The notes: generated by a model not told the origin, from the letters alone. A DNA stretch of 64,000 nucleotides from Acidobacteriota bacterium (GCA_013289765.1 JABCZI010000015.1:40460-104459), one strand, 5' to 3'. Numbered from the stretch's first letter, positions 45,265 to 55,989 are shown. A program made the numbers and translations.

Positions 45265-46023
45265 CTAGGATGACTCTTTTTTCCACATCTGAGTGTGCTT
45301 GCGGATGAGGTCGTAGCATTCGCAAGCGGCATCTTCGAGCAGGGAGCGATTCACAATTTTGACGTGTCCGCGGTTATAAGTAATCAATCCCGATTTAGCC
45401 AGAAGCCCGGCGGCTACGGTTACGCTGGACCGCCGCGTTCCCAGCATGTGCGCTAGAAACTCGTGGGTCAGCGGGACGACACCGCCGTCGACTCCAATGC
45501 GGTCCTGGCTCATCAGCAACCATCGCGCCAGTCTTTCGTCTACTTCATGGAGGCGGTTGCAGGCGGCAACCTGCGATCCTTGCATGGCCAGGAGAAGTCC
45601 ATACTGCTGTATTCGTTTGGCCAGGATGGGGCATTGGCGCAAGACTTTCATCAAGCTTTGGCCGCTCACCCGGAAGGCCGTACCCGCAATTTGCACGAGA
45701 GCCCGGGTGTCGCTGGTCTTGAACCCCGCCGCGAGCTGTAGCCCAGTGCATCCTTCCTTGCCAGTGAGACCGACCTCCACACTTTTTCCATCTCGCATAA
45801 CGCTTAAGATCGAGACCATCCCACTGTCTACGAAATATGCATATTTGATAGGTTCCTCGGTCTCCTGAAGAACATCGTGTGTCCGCAGTTGAACGAACGT
45901 AAGATCGGCGAATATGGAGTCGCATTCCTGCGCGGGAAGACCCAGCAAAAGCTCGTTCCTGACGGGATTTCCTTCGATGAGGGGCGTGGTTCTTTGGCTT
46001 ACACGAGCACGAGAGGGGACCAT
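45265..46023 (-). CDS. Crp/Fnr-family transcription regulator
   Basis: A 252-residue regulator, from the ATG at 46023 (AAGGAG six bases before). An effector-binding beta roll (about 40-140: YAYFVDSGMVSILSVMRDGKSVEVGLTGKEG) leads to a long helix and a C-terminal winged helix (about 165-235: LTHEFLAHMLGTRRSSVTVAAGLLAK, then ITYNRGHVKIV). The N-terminus has no Cys cluster, so it is not an Fnr-type iron-sulfur sensor. Ligand unknown; the cAMP-binding Arg-Ser motif is not evident. Divergent from the amine oxidase. Confidence 0.93.
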   Translation of the reverse strand: MVPSRARVSQRTTPLIEGNPVRNELLLGLPAQECDSIFADLTFVQLRTHDVLQETEEPIKYAYFVDSGMVSILSVMRDGKSVEVGLTGKEGCTGLQLAAGFKTSDTRALVQIAGTAFRVSGQSLMKVLRQCPILAKRIQQYGLLLAMQGSQVAACNRLHEVDERLARWLLMSQDRIGVDGGVVPLTHEFLAHMLGTRRSSVTVAAGLLAKSGLITYNRGHVKIVNRSLLEDAACECYDLIRKHTQMWKKESS

Positions 46024-46420
46024 GGACGGCTCCTTGCACAGCGAATCGCTGTCTGATTTCGCAAGGACCGTCTCCAATTAAGGGTACGGCGGAAGGATGC
46101 TAGAAGAGACCACGCAATACTAGCAGTAAAGGGTCGGTGAGACGAGTGAAATCGCGAGCGATCTGGATGTGTGCTGCCCATACATTCGATGTTCTTGCAG
46201 GAGTGCGAGGAGTTTTCTTGATGATCTTCTTTTTTCTTTTTTCTTTTTCTTCGCGTATGTCTCTTTGCGTGTCTGCGGGAGATTCAGGCGAGTCGGGAAA
46301 GAGCCCGCCAACCTTCGCGAATCTTATCTTCAACCAATACTAACGCAACGCTTGCGTAGAATAATTCATCGCAAAGTTGGTTCCGTGGTCGAAGCGGCAC
46401 TGGCCGCCCAGCGCTCTCCT
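46024..46420. other. long divergent gap with a pyrimidine tract
   Basis: About 400 bp between the divergent Crp/Fnr and amine-oxidase genes. The plus strand has a run of T interrupted by C (46213-46254, such as CTTCTTTTTTCTTTTTTC). Frames through it give low-complexity Phe or Lys/Arg runs, so I treat it as non-coding. It must hold both promoters. No palindrome of Crp type (TGTGA-N6-TCACA) was found. Confidence 0.45.
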
Positions 46421-47806
46421 ATGTCGAAAGATTCCGATGCGATCGTGATTGGTGCGGGTGCGGCTGGCATCACGGCCTCGATTAAGCTTGCTCGCACTGG
46501 GCTCGCCGTCACTATTCTTGAGGCTCGGGACCGGATAGGGGGGCGCATCTTCACGCTGCTTGATCCTGAATGCAAAGCTCATGTTGAATTCGGCGCTGAA
46601 TTCATTCACGGCCGCCCCCTTGAAATATGGAACCTTCTCAATCGCCGGAAAATTCGGATCACAGAAGTCGACGGTGATACCTGGTGCGTGAACGACGGCC
46701 AGTTGGGCCGCTGCAACTTTTTTTCAGAAGTCGATCAGATTCTGGAAAAAATGGACGATCGCAAGCCCGACCAATCCTTCCTGGAGTTTCTGGAAGAGTG
46801 TTGCCGTAAATCGAATCTCGGCCCGCCGCAAGAAGAGGCTAAGAAGTGGGCCTTGAGCTACGTGTCCGGATTCAATGCGGCTGACCCAACGCGGGTCGGC
46901 GTGCACTGGCTGGTGAAGGGAATGCGCGCCGAAGGAAAAATTGAAGGGCAGCGCGCGTTTCGTGCTGAGCACGGATACGCAGATTTAATTGACATCTTCC
47001 AGCAGCAGCTAAACGACACCGGCGTCGCAGTTCAGAAAAATACGGTGGTCGAGAACATCCAGTGGCAGCCTGGGCGGGTTCAAATAGTCGCGCGCGGACC
47101 GAACGGCACGACAACATTCTCAGGATCGCATGTGTTGATCACCGTTCCGCTCGGCGTGCTACAGGCTCGACTCGACGAGAATGGGGCAATCCGGTTCGTT
47201 CCCGAGTTGCCCGAAGAAAAGCAAAATGCCATCAACGACGTGGTGATGGGCAAAGTAATTCGCGTTACGCTACGATTTCGCGGACGCTTTTGGAAAGACC
47301 TTCCACGGATGCGCAAGAAACGCGGCAAGACTATGGACGGTATGAGTTTCCTGCTTTCGCACGATGATTGGTTCCCTACCTGGTGGACACATGAGAAGCA
47401 GCCATTCCTTACGGGTTGGGCGCCATTCCACTGCGCTGAGCGGCTGTCGGGACAGAGCGAGTCATTCGTGGTCGAGACGGCTCTGCAGACGCTGCATCGA
47501 TTGCTGGGAGTAAGCGTTCAGGAACTCGAGACTCTGTTCGAGCAAGCATACTGTCACGACTGGCAGAGCGATCCATTCTCGCGCGGAGCGTATAGCTATG
47601 GAAAAGTTGGCGGAGATGGGATGGAAGAAGCTCTGGGCCGGCCGATTGAGAACACGCTATTCTTCGCCGGCGAAGCCACGGATGCTGATGGCCACAACGG
47701 AACTGTGCACGGCGCCATAGCCAGTGGCGAGCGGGCCGCTGCTGAAATGTTAGCGGTCTTGGGTAAGGGGAAATCCAGCAAATTAAAAATGCGGTCTTCG
47801 GAGTGA
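46421..47806 (+). CDS. FAD-dependent amine oxidase (monoamine-oxidase-like)
   Basis: A 461-residue flavin amine oxidase. The dinucleotide fold at the start reads AIVIGAGAAGITASIKLARTG and continues ILEARDRIGGRI, with VEFGAEFIHG. VLITVPLGVLQ is the usual mid-region motif. The C-terminal FAD motif is LFFAGEATDADGHNGTVHGAIASGERAA. It oxidises an amine to aldehyde plus H2O2 and ammonia, but the substrate is unknown. ATG at 46421 is chosen because the FAD motif begins nine residues later; 84 residues upstream are low-complexity. Confidence 0.93.
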   Translation: MSKDSDAIVIGAGAAGITASIKLARTGLAVTILEARDRIGGRIFTLLDPECKAHVEFGAEFIHGRPLEIWNLLNRRKIRITEVDGDTWCVNDGQLGRCNFFSEVDQILEKMDDRKPDQSFLEFLEECCRKSNLGPPQEEAKKWALSYVSGFNAADPTRVGVHWLVKGMRAEGKIEGQRAFRAEHGYADLIDIFQQQLNDTGVAVQKNTVVENIQWQPGRVQIVARGPNGTTTFSGSHVLITVPLGVLQARLDENGAIRFVPELPEEKQNAINDVVMGKVIRVTLRFRGRFWKDLPRMRKKRGKTMDGMSFLLSHDDWFPTWWTHEKQPFLTGWAPFHCAERLSGQSESFVVETALQTLHRLLGVSVQELETLFEQAYCHDWQSDPFSRGAYSYGKVGGDGMEEALGRPIENTLFFAGEATDADGHNGTVHGAIASGERAAAEMLAVLGKGKSSKLKMRSSE

Positions 47807-47867
47807 AAGTATTCAGAATCCGCAACCTTAGGCGGCCTTGCGTTGTTGGACAACGTCTTCTTTATTT

Positions 47868-48056
47868 TTATTCTTTGGTTCGGATTTCTACTTGCTCATG
47901 CGTGATGTCGAGGCCGAGATGGTTGTAGATGCTCATGTACTGGGCGACCCAGACTAGCGCGAATGGGTGATGAGATATCCCTGCCACCCAGGGTACAGAA
48001 GTTCGAAACGCGTGATGATGAGGAATATCGTGAGGGAGCGTGCCGCGATTAACCTT
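47868..48056 (-). pseudogene. possible small gene or gene remnant after treY
   Basis: A frame of 62 codons without good start runs from 48056 to the TAA at 47868. Its last half (HHPFALVWVAQYMSIYNHLG then LDITHEQVEIRTKE) looks like real protein, while the first half is less so. An ATG at 47936 would give only 22 residues. In a second frame on the same strand, an ATG at 47907 runs MSK, then a TAG, then KSEPKNKNKEDVVQQRKAA to a stop. Either a decayed small gene or overlapping small frames; identity unknown. Confidence 0.35.
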
Positions 48057-50955
48057 CTACTAACACCGCGACAGGAAACTTCGCAAGAATCTCCGCTATT
48101 TGGATTGCGCCGGATTCGCCATTCTTCGCCAGAGATAGGACTTCTCCTGTGAATGCGTTCCGATAGTCCGCGGACTGGAAGTAAGACGGGATTACAAGTT
48201 GAGTGTCTCCCCAGACCTCAGGACCAATCGGCGGAATCTCGCGTTCGTTGAGTAAGCTGGCGACGAGGCGGGGAGCAATCACGAGCACGTTCGTATTTTC
48301 AAATCTCCGCGCGAAGGCCACGACGTGATCGGATTTCGCGCCCTGAACTGTCAGCGGCAGATACTCGCCTTGCTGAAAAAGTTTCGGCCGCTCCTTACGC
48401 AAGCACAAAGTCCTCCAGATTAAATACAACTTGAGTCGGCCGTCCTCTGGATTGGCCACAAGACTTTGAGTGGCGGATGGATCTGTCTCGCTGCTCAAAC
48501 CGCGAATGCTCTCGAACACCTGCCGGCGGTGTCCGTAATCGACGGGTCGCCGGTTGTCGGGATCGACCAGACTGAAGTCCCACACCTCATTCCCCTGATA
48601 AATATCGGGAACGCCGGGGCTGGTCAGTTTGAGAAGCGTTTGCGACAGGCTATTCCAAAAACCAATGCGGGTAATGCGACTCTGGAACGGCACAAAATCA
48701 TTGAGGAACCGGTTCTTGGTGCCTGGGGTAAGCAACTTTTTGACGAATGACGAAACCGCGTTTTCGTAGGAGGCGTTTCGATTGATCCAACTCGTGTTCT
48801 CTTTGGCTTCGCGAATCGCCTTGAGCATGTAATTCTCGATCCTCTGAGAAAAAGCATTCCAGGCATTCTTTTCAGTCTTGTCAGTCATTAAGTCCAACGG
48901 GCAAGAACCCACCAGAGTCTGATAAAGGTGATATTCGTCATTGGAAGAAGGCGCAAGCTGGTTATTCACCAATGATTTATAACTGCGATTGAAGCGACGC
49001 CAGTCTCGCAGTCGGAGTCTCCATTGGCTGGGGATTTCCGCGAGCACGTTGATGCGGGCGCGTACATCTTCTGAACGTTTCGAATCATGGGTGCTGGTGG
49101 CGAGCATGTTGTGAGGCCAGTTGCGAAAACGTTCCTGGTTCGCCGAGTGAAATTCTGTAGCGGTAACTCCGAAGTTGTGAAGGTTGCTTCCAACATCATT
49201 CAGCGAGATCAGGCGGTTGTAACGGTAGAACGCGGTGTCTTCAAGCCCTTTCGCCATAACCGGACTCGTGAACTGCTGGAATTTCATGGCGAAGGCGACG
49301 ACTGCCTTCCGGTAAGCCGGATTGCGCCCTTCGGCGATGCGAGTGAGAAGCACCTCGCTGATGAAATCGAAGACGCTAGTATCGGCGGCCGGACTTCGCC
49401 ACTTGGCTTCGTCGATCGCAACTCGAATGTAGCGCGCGTCGCTTTCCGAAACGGAGGAGGCGGTGACATAAGTGCGGTACACGGGAAAGCTGGCGACCAC
49501 CTCGGTGAGCGCGTCGCGCAGGCTATTGAGCGTGAAGTCGCAGGTATGGCGTTCGGAGAGTGCGATGCGCGTGAGCTGATCAGCGAGGACGTTGAGTTCG
49601 CTGGCCAGGGCGACGCGAATAATCAGCCTTCGAGAACGATATGCGAGATCGTCGAAATCGATTTCGTCTCCGATAAAGTTTCGGTAAATGCGCTCGAAAC
49701 GTGAGGTAGCGGTTGTATCGACAAAAAGTCCATTGACCAAATTCGAAAAGTCATAACCGGTGGTGCCGCACACCGGCCATTTTGCCGGCAGTCGCTCCGC
49801 GCCGGTAAGGATTTTCTCGATCACTACATAGCGAGACTCACTCCCGCTGGTGGCGGGATCGACCGCGTTGGCGAGGCCTTGCTGCAGTCGTTCGAAATAT
49901 TGCGCGGGATCGTAGAGGCCGTCGGGATGGTCCACGCGGAAGCCGTCTATCTTTCCCTCAGCCACGAGGCGCAACACCAGATGGTGGGTGGCTTCGAATA
50001 CCGCCTCATTCTCCATTCGCAGGCCGGCCAAATCGTTGGTATCGAAAAAGCGCCGGTAATTAATATCATCCGAGGCGACTCGCCAATTGGCCAGGCGAAA
50101 AGCTTGCGCTTTAATGAGTTCGTGGAGCTCGTTGAAACTAGCGGGATCGGCGGGAGTTCCGTTGATGAGAGCGACCGCATCCATAATCCCGGAGACGATT
50201 GCTGGTGATCGCGCGCACAATTCCGCCAGCCTACGCTTATGGATTTCCTTATCGCGATTACGCTCCGCGATGCGCTCGCTGTCAGCTTCCTGTCTTGCCG
50301 GTAAGTGGCCGAAACCGGTGATCAGGCTTTGAAATTCCAACAGGTCTGGGTTCTCCTCGCCAAGAGTTGCCACAAGTTTCGCGGTACTGTGCTGCAAGAT
50401 GCGCGGATACTCACGCGGGTTCACGGGGAAGCGATGGTCTCGATAGGAAATATCAAACGCGCCACGCTCCGGTGAAAAAACCAACTTCAATTCTCCACTT
50501 TCGAGCACGGCGCCGTAATGATCGTGCAACACCGGTACCAGCACTTTGCCATGGAGTTCTTCTTTCAGAGGACGCCAGTCGATATCGAAAAAACTTGCAT
50601 AAGCGGAAGCTTCTCCATTCTCGAGGACGTCGAGCCACCACGCATTGTCGCTGCCCATGATTCCCATGTGGTTCGGAACGATATCGACAATCAATCCCAT
50701 GTCGTGTTGGTGAAGCGTAGCTACTAAGCGGTCGAAATCTTCCGGATTACCAATTTCAGGATTGATAGAACTGTGGTCCACGATGTCGTATCCGTGCATG
50801 CTGCCGGGACGAGCTTTCAGCAACGGAGAAACATAGCAATGGGTGATGCCGATCGCGGCGAGGTAGGGAACGATCGCACGGGCCTGGTCGAACGTAAAAT
50901 CACGATTCAGCTGCAGTCGGTAAGTGGCGCGCGGGATTTGAAAGTCCGGCTTCAT
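48049..50955 (-). CDS. treY: malto-oligosyltrehalose synthase
   Basis: A 968-residue GH13 enzyme that turns the reducing-end alpha-1,4 bond of a maltodextrin to alpha,alpha-1,1, making maltooligosyltrehalose. Start motif ATYRLQLNRDFTFDQA; the region around GYDIVDHSSINPEIG; catalytic Asp in IDGFRVDHPDGLYDP; Glu in VVIEKILTGAERLP; Asp in STHDSKRSEDVRAR. The insertions between GH13 strands are those of TreY. The ATG at 50955 overlaps the treZ stop by four bases (ATGA). It is the last gene of treX-treZ-treY. Confidence 0.96.
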   Translation of the reverse strand: MKPDFQIPRATYRLQLNRDFTFDQARAIVPYLAAIGITHCYVSPLLKARPGSMHGYDIVDHSSINPEIGNPEDFDRLVATLHQHDMGLIVDIVPNHMGIMGSDNAWWLDVLENGEASAYASFFDIDWRPLKEELHGKVLVPVLHDHYGAVLESGELKLVFSPERGAFDISYRDHRFPVNPREYPRILQHSTAKLVATLGEENPDLLEFQSLITGFGHLPARQEADSERIAERNRDKEIHKRRLAELCARSPAIVSGIMDAVALINGTPADPASFNELHELIKAQAFRLANWRVASDDINYRRFFDTNDLAGLRMENEAVFEATHHLVLRLVAEGKIDGFRVDHPDGLYDPAQYFERLQQGLANAVDPATSGSESRYVVIEKILTGAERLPAKWPVCGTTGYDFSNLVNGLFVDTTATSRFERIYRNFIGDEIDFDDLAYRSRRLIIRVALASELNVLADQLTRIALSERHTCDFTLNSLRDALTEVVASFPVYRTYVTASSVSESDARYIRVAIDEAKWRSPAADTSVFDFISEVLLTRIAEGRNPAYRKAVVAFAMKFQQFTSPVMAKGLEDTAFYRYNRLISLNDVGSNLHNFGVTATEFHSANQERFRNWPHNMLATSTHDSKRSEDVRARINVLAEIPSQWRLRLRDWRRFNRSYKSLVNNQLAPSSNDEYHLYQTLVGSCPLDLMTDKTEKNAWNAFSQRIENYMLKAIREAKENTSWINRNASYENAVSSFVKKLLTPGTKNRFLNDFVPFQSRITRIGFWNSLSQTLLKLTSPGVPDIYQGNEVWDFSLVDPDNRRPVDYGHRRQVFESIRGLSSETDPSATQSLVANPEDGRLKLYLIWRTLCLRKERPKLFQQGEYLPLTVQGAKSDHVVAFARRFENTNVLVIAPRLVASLLNEREIPPIGPEVWGDTQLVIPSYFQSADYRNAFTGEVLSLAKNGESGAIQIAEILAKFPVAVLVEG

Positions 50956-52787
50956 GACTCCAGACACCACACCACCGACCAGGGTGGAAGTGTTCCTTCT
51001 TTCAGCAAGTCATCAGTTACTTCATCGCTGGCATAGATCACAGGAGCGTCTGGAGGCTCGATTTCTGTGACTACATCTGCTCCAAAATTCGTCAGCAGAG
51101 TAAGCTTCGAGTGGTCCGGAAACTCCCAACGCACCTTCAGTCCGTGGTCACCTTCAACTTTATAGTTTGCCCTGATTGCACATGAGCCGGAGAGGCGAGG
51201 GACAATGTGCTGAGATCTCAACTTCAGGAGCGTCTGATAAAAACTCAACCATTTTTGATGACGCGGCTGTGCGAGATCGTGCCAGTCAAGCTTCGAGGCC
51301 TTAAAGGTTGTGGCTGCGTTAGGGTCGGGAATTCCTTCCCGCGCGGCCGGATCGTTGAAGCGGGCAAAACGCGCAAACTCATTTCGCCGTCCGGCGGCAA
51401 CCGCTGGGGCCAGGCTCTTCTCAAAATCACAGAAAAATAGAAACGGACTTTCCACGCCGAATTCTTCGCCCATGAAAAGCAAAGGCGGAGACGGCGCGAG
51501 CAGCAAGATTGCCACCGCGGTGCGCACTGCACGGGGATTTGCGATGGTCGTGATTCTTTCTCCGAAGGCGCGATTTCCCACCTGATCGTGGTTTTGGAGA
51601 AACGATACGAAGGCGCCGGGCGGCAGTCCGATGCTACGCTCACCGCGAGTTTGGCCATTTCGATAGAACGATATCTCGCCCTGATAATCGAAACCTTCGC
51701 TCAAACAACGCCCCAGGCGATTGATGGGACGATCCGAATGATCTGAGTAGTATCCATCCTTTTCTCCAGTGACGAGGACGTGGAGCGCGTGGTGGATGTC
51801 GTCGTTCCACTGCGCGTCATAAAACTCGGGCTTGCAGAGCTTCGTACGTTTGAGTGGGCGCGCCTGGTTAAGTTCGTTTTCCAGGATAAGGTGGACGTGA
51901 CGATCCGGCTCAAGCTCATTTCGAACTTTCTCGGCGAGTTCCGTGAGAAAGTGGGGCGAGGAGTCGTCAAGAATCGCATGAACCGCATCCAGGCGAAGTC
52001 CATCGAAGTGATATTCCGTTAGCCAGTAGAGGGCGTTGTGGATAAAAAAATCCCGGACCGCTCGACTGTCGGCGCCGTCAAAGTTGATGGCATTTCCCCA
52101 AGGAGTGCGATGCCGGTCGGTAAAGAATTGTGGAGCGTAAGAGTTTAGGTAATTTCCTTCGGGACCGAAATGGTTGTAGACAACGTCGAGCAGAACCATG
52201 ATTCCATGATCGTGGGCGCTTTGAATTAATCGCTTGAGATCTTCGGGGTGGCCGTAGCTGCTATCTGGAGCGCAAGGCAGGACGCCATCGTATCCCCAAT
52301 TGCGCTTTCCCGGGAAATCGGCGATGGGCATCAACTCGATGGCGGTGATTCCCAATTTCGCCAGATAGTCGAGCCGGGTTCGGACCGATGAAAATTTGCC
52401 CGAAGGCGTGAAAGTTCCTACGTGCAGTTCGTAGAGCACAGCCTCTTCCCAGGGACAGCCACGCCACCCATCATCGTGCCAGTCGAAGGATTCTGGATCG
52501 ATGACTTCGCTCGGACCGTGTACGTCTCGTGGTTGAAAGCGCGAGGCGGGATCGGGAACTTCCAGCTCGCCATCGATACGGAAGCGGTATTGTGTGCCGT
52601 GTCTAGCCGCGTCGGTAACAAGCTCAAACCAACCTTTCGTTTGCTCCTGTAGGGGAATGTGTGTTGAACGCTTCGCGCCTGCAAGGCTCAGTTCCACCCG
52701 GCGAGCGGCGGGGGCCCACAAGCGAAAGCGCACGCTTCCGTCTTCACTACATTCAGCGCCGAATGGCATTTTATGACGGCGCTTCAT
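50952..52787 (-). CDS. treZ: malto-oligosyltrehalose trehalohydrolase
   Basis: A 611-residue GH13 enzyme that cuts trehalose off maltooligosyltrehalose. The N-terminal beta domain has [17 protein letters not shown]; the family start is [15 protein letters not shown]; the catalytic Asp is in [12 protein letters not shown], Glu in LILENELN and Asp in [19 protein letters not shown] stands before the ATG at 52787, which overlaps treX by 17 bp. Coupled to treY downstream. Confidence 0.96.
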   Translation of the reverse strand: MKRRHKMPFGAECSEDGSVRFRLWAPAARRVELSLAGAKRSTHIPLQEQTKGWFELVTDAARHGTQYRFRIDGELEVPDPASRFQPRDVHGPSEVIDPESFDWHDDGWRGCPWEEAVLYELHVGTFTPSGKFSSVRTRLDYLAKLGITAIELMPIADFPGKRNWGYDGVLPCAPDSSYGHPEDLKRLIQSAHDHGIMVLLDVVYNHFGPEGNYLNSYAPQFFTDRHRTPWGNAINFDGADSRAVRDFFIHNALYWLTEYHFDGLRLDAVHAILDDSSPHFLTELAEKVRNELEPDRHVHLILENELNQARPLKRTKLCKPEFYDAQWNDDIHHALHVLVTGEKDGYYSDHSDRPINRLGRCLSEGFDYQGEISFYRNGQTRGERSIGLPPGAFVSFLQNHDQVGNRAFGERITTIANPRAVRTAVAILLLAPSPPLLFMGEEFGVESPFLFFCDFEKSLAPAVAAGRRNEFARFARFNDPAAREGIPDPNAATTFKASKLDWHDLAQPRHQKWLSFYQTLLKLRSQHIVPRLSGSCAIRANYKVEGDHGLKVRWEFPDHSKLTLLTNFGADVVTEIEPPDAPVIYASDEVTDDLLKEGTLPPWSVVWCLES

Positions 52788-54951
52788 TAGACTCTTCCTT
52801 TTTTTCGTTCTTGCGCTCCATCAGGCGGCGTTCCATCAGAACGACCAGAGAGCGCGCCTGTAGCGGATAAACTCCTCCCGAGTCGTGCGTAGCGGCGGTG
52901 CGCAGGCCATCCTCGTGCGAAGTATCCATCCAAGCCACCCATCGCGAGCCTGGGTGAAATGTTGGCAGCGTGAATGCCATATCTTCATGGTGAGCATTCA
53001 GCAGCACGAGAAAGTTTTCGTCACCTAGCTTCCGGCCACGCTGATCACTCTCGTCGAGTCCCTGACCTGCGAGAAACATTCCGAGGCAGCGGGCCTCAGG
53101 ATCGCGCCACTCCTCTTCGGTCATTTCGTTGCCACCGGGATTCAGCCATAAAACGTCTTTTACGTTTGCTCCCTTGATGGGGCGCCCCTGAAAAAAATGG
53201 CGCCGCCGGAAAACAGGATGCCGCTTGCGCAGGTTAATCATGCGCTGAACGAACGTGAGAAGGTCACGATCCTGAGGCTTTAGATTCCAGTTGATCCAGC
53301 TAATCTCATTGTCCTGGCAGTAGGCGTTGTTGTTTCCCAACTGCGTGTGACCGATAGCATCGCCCGCATACATCATGGGTACGCCTTGCGACAGAAAAAG
53401 CGTCGCAATCAGGTTCCGCTTTTGTTTGGCCCTCAGAGCCTGAATATTGGGGTCGTCGGTCGGGCCTTCTACTCCGCAATTCCAACTTCGGTTGTTGTTA
53501 TTGCCGTCGCGATTCTCTTCACCGTTAGCTTCATTATGCTTGTCGTTGTAGCTGACCAGATCGTTGAGGGTGAAGCCATCATGCGCGGTAATAAAGTTGA
53601 TGCTGGCATAAGGACGGCGGCCGCTGTGCGCGTACAAATCGCTGGAACCGGTAAGGCGATACGCCAGATCTCCAACCACTCCTCCGTCGCCTTTCCAGTA
53701 AGAACGCACTGTATCGCGGTAGCGATCGTTCCATTCCGCCCATCCCACTGGGAAATTTCCCACTTGATATCCGCCTTCGCCAAGGTCCCAAGGTTCGGCA
53801 ATTAATTTCACCTGCGAAAGGATGGGATCCTGATGGATGATGTCGAGGAACGCTCCCAGGCGATCGACCTCATGAAGTTCGCGGGCGAGAGTTGCCGCCA
53901 AATCGAAACGGAAACCGTCGACATGCATTTCCAAAACCCAATAGCGCAGGCTATCCATAATCAGCTGCAAGACGCGGGGATGCTGCATGTTCAGCGTGTT
54001 TCCGGTCCCCGTATAGTCCATGTAGTAGCGCTGCTTCTCGGGCACGAGGCGGTAATAAGTGCTGTTATCGATCCCCTTTAGGGAAAGGGTCGGGCCGAGA
54101 TGATTGCCTTCCGCGGTGTGGTTGTAGACCACATCGAGAATCACCTCAAGACCCGCGGAATGCAGGGTCTTAACCATCGTCTTGAATTCGCGGACGGAAC
54201 CGGTTGCCAGGTACCGCGGTTCGAGAGCGAGAAATCCAATGGAGTTGTACCCCCAATAGTTGCGTAGGCCGCGCTCCACCAACTGGCGGTCGTCTACAAA
54301 GCTGTGCACCGGCATGAGTTCGATTGACGTCACTCCGAGGCGGGTAAGGTATTCGATGACCGGGGCGGTGGCCAATCCGGCATAAGTTCCGCGCAAGTGC
54401 TCTGGAACATCGGGATGGCATTTGGTGAAGCCCTTTACATGGAGCTCGTAAATTACGGTCTCGTGCCATGGAATGTTTGGTGGCCGGTCTGATCCCCAGG
54501 TAAATGCAGAATCGATGACACGGTTCTTCGGCATGCCCGCGGCATCGTCGCGCCGATCGAAAGACAAATCTTCCTGCTTATGTCCGACTCGATATCCAAA
54601 ATGCGAGTCGGCCCAGCGGATGACTCCTTGAACCTGCTTGCCGTAGGGATCGAGAAGAAGTTTATTAGGATTAAAACGATGTCCACGATCGGGCGCATAG
54701 GGACCATACACGCGATATCCGTACAACTGCCCTGGGCGCGCCTCGGGCATGTAGCCATGCCAGACCATATCCGTTTGCTCGGGTAGGGGGACGCGTAGAA
54801 TCTCGCGTTTTCCGGAATCGTCGAATAAGCAGAGCTCTACTTTCTCCGCATGCTCCGAATAGAGCGCGAAGTTAACGCCTTCGCCATCCCAAGTCGCCCC
54901 TAAGGGGTAAGGTCGGCCAGGCCAAACGATTGGCTGAAGTGGATTCGGCAT
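52771..54951 (-). CDS. glgX: glycogen debranching enzyme (GlgX/TreX type)
   Basis: A 726-residue GH13 isoamylase-type debranching enzyme that hydrolyses alpha-1,6 branches of glycogen to give linear chains. Motifs: [21 protein letters not shown], the GH13 conserved region [15 protein letters not shown], catalytic Asp in [13 protein letters not shown], Glu in [10 protein letters not shown] and [13 protein letters not shown]. It is the first gene of the operon, so linear chains feed TreY and TreZ. The C-terminus is Lys/Glu-rich. No clear promoter was seen upstream. Confidence 0.95.
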   Translation of the reverse strand: MPNPLQPIVWPGRPYPLGATWDGEGVNFALYSEHAEKVELCLFDDSGKREILRVPLPEQTDMVWHGYMPEARPGQLYGYRVYGPYAPDRGHRFNPNKLLLDPYGKQVQGVIRWADSHFGYRVGHKQEDLSFDRRDDAAGMPKNRVIDSAFTWGSDRPPNIPWHETVIYELHVKGFTKCHPDVPEHLRGTYAGLATAPVIEYLTRLGVTSIELMPVHSFVDDRQLVERGLRNYWGYNSIGFLALEPRYLATGSVREFKTMVKTLHSAGLEVILDVVYNHTAEGNHLGPTLSLKGIDNSTYYRLVPEKQRYYMDYTGTGNTLNMQHPRVLQLIMDSLRYWVLEMHVDGFRFDLAATLARELHEVDRLGAFLDIIHQDPILSQVKLIAEPWDLGEGGYQVGNFPVGWAEWNDRYRDTVRSYWKGDGGVVGDLAYRLTGSSDLYAHSGRRPYASINFITAHDGFTLNDLVSYNDKHNEANGEENRDGNNNNRSWNCGVEGPTDDPNIQALRAKQKRNLIATLFLSQGVPMMYAGDAIGHTQLGNNNAYCQDNEISWINWNLKPQDRDLLTFVQRMINLRKRHPVFRRRHFFQGRPIKGANVKDVLWLNPGGNEMTEEEWRDPEARCLGMFLAGQGLDESDQRGRKLGDENFLVLLNAHHEDMAFTLPTFHPGSRWVAWMDTSHEDGLRTAATHDSGGVYPLQARSLVVLMERRLMERKNEKKEESNEAPS

Positions 54952-54986
54952 TTATTTTGAACTCCGCAGAGGCAGGCTTAACGAAT

Positions 54987-55309
54987 TTATGAACCGTTGG
55001 TCTTAGAGCGCTTTAAGAACGGCAGCACCTCGCTGCCGTAGAATCAATCACCCGCTCCTGATCTGCCTGGCCAGAATGAATGTTCACGATTGTAGCGCCG
55101 GAATCGAAGAATTCATTGATGACTTTCAGGTGAGCAGAAGAATCCGTACTGACGGGCCAGTCTCCCCCCGGGCGGCTTTGATGTTTTGATTGTTCTGATC
55201 GTTTGTCGGATACGGCGGACGCGCGGCTGGGAGACCCGCTCAAAGCGGAAGGGCCGATCAGTATACCCGCGATCCCCGCGGACTTGAGCATATCTCTGCG
55301 GTCGACCAT
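54987..55309 (-). pseudogene. remnant of an exported F420-dependent (LLM-type) oxidoreductase
   Basis: The ATG at 55309 opens a twin-arginine-like signal (VDRRDMLKSAGIAGILIG). It joins, after about 30 residues, to WPVSTDSSAHLKVINEFFD then SGATIVNIHSGQADQERVID, the C-terminal part of F420-dependent luciferase-like dehydrogenases. The middle 250-300 residues are missing. One base is lost after ERVID; in the next frame the family end continues as FYGSEVLPFLKRSKTNGS to a TAA at 54987. So there is both an internal deletion and a frameshift. Family assignment is by motif memory. Confidence 0.7.
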
Positions 55310-55477
55310 CCGTATGCCGCTGTTATTGCCAAGCAAGCGAAATCTTCCTCTTCCAGAATTAAGCGACACTCCTGCGCATTGTTATTGGCCGACTCTTTGA
55401 TGCCGGTGAGTTAACGAAAGTTTGCCGCCGTTCTACAAAGGCACCCAGCCAGTAAGAGAAGAAGGAGTCTTTTCGAA

Positions 55478-55795
55478 CTATTCCGATCTGGCGCTTCTCA
55501 ACTTATTTGCAAGTTTCTTTATCTCGTTTTCCCGCGCGATATTGACGACTCCCCTGGCATCGTCGAAGAGACTGTCGCGCAAAAGATTTAAGAGCCGAGC
55601 TTTGAGTCGCGCTCGCTCTGCGACGGGTCTGGCTACGTAAATAGTGTGCGGTTGTTGAGAACACGTCAGAGGGCTCCCAACGAACGCATTCTTAAGATCG
55701 GGCTCTGGTTCTCCTGGTATCTGACCCAGCACCTGTGCGCCAGCGAGGGCAGAACCAAGAACGACAGGCAGCAGAAAAAAGCTCCTCTTTGCCAC
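55478..55795 (-). CDS. small secreted protein of unknown function
   Basis: A 105-residue protein starting at GTG 55795 after a strong AGGAGG seven bases upstream. Signal peptide MAKRSFFLLPVVLGSALAGAQ. The mature part has one Cys and a long basic helix (ERARLKARLLNLLRDSLFDD then ARGVVNIARENEIKKLANKL). No known family. Because it lies in a stretch of gene remnants it might be under weak selection, but the frame and ribosome-binding site are intact. Confidence 0.65.
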   Translation of the reverse strand: MAKRSFFLLPVVLGSALAGAQVLGQIPGEPEPDLKNAFVGSPLTCSQQPHTIYVARPVAERARLKARLLNLLRDSLFDDARGVVNIARENEIKKLANKLRSARSE

Positions 55796-55989
55796 ATCTC
55801 TACCTCCTTCTCATACGCCGAGGAATAGATGGCAGTCCGTTCCATCCGGCAATTTAGAGATGATTCTTTGAAAGAAGTCGTTGCACTCTAGGGGAAGGCA
55901 AATTCAGGAATACGGCGACCGCAGTATCACTGTCTGGGAAATTTGCCAGACGCGTGGAGACAGGCATAAACACTAAGGGTTAGAGAGCG

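Noticed and set aside
46169..46420. 84-residue N-terminal extension of the amine oxidase
   Set aside because: Phe-rich low complexity from the pyrimidine tract; the FAD motif fits a start at 46421.
55478..55795. Pseudogene status for the small secreted protein among the remnants
   Set aside because: Complete signal peptide, strong ribosome-binding site and no stop or frameshift; kept as a gene.
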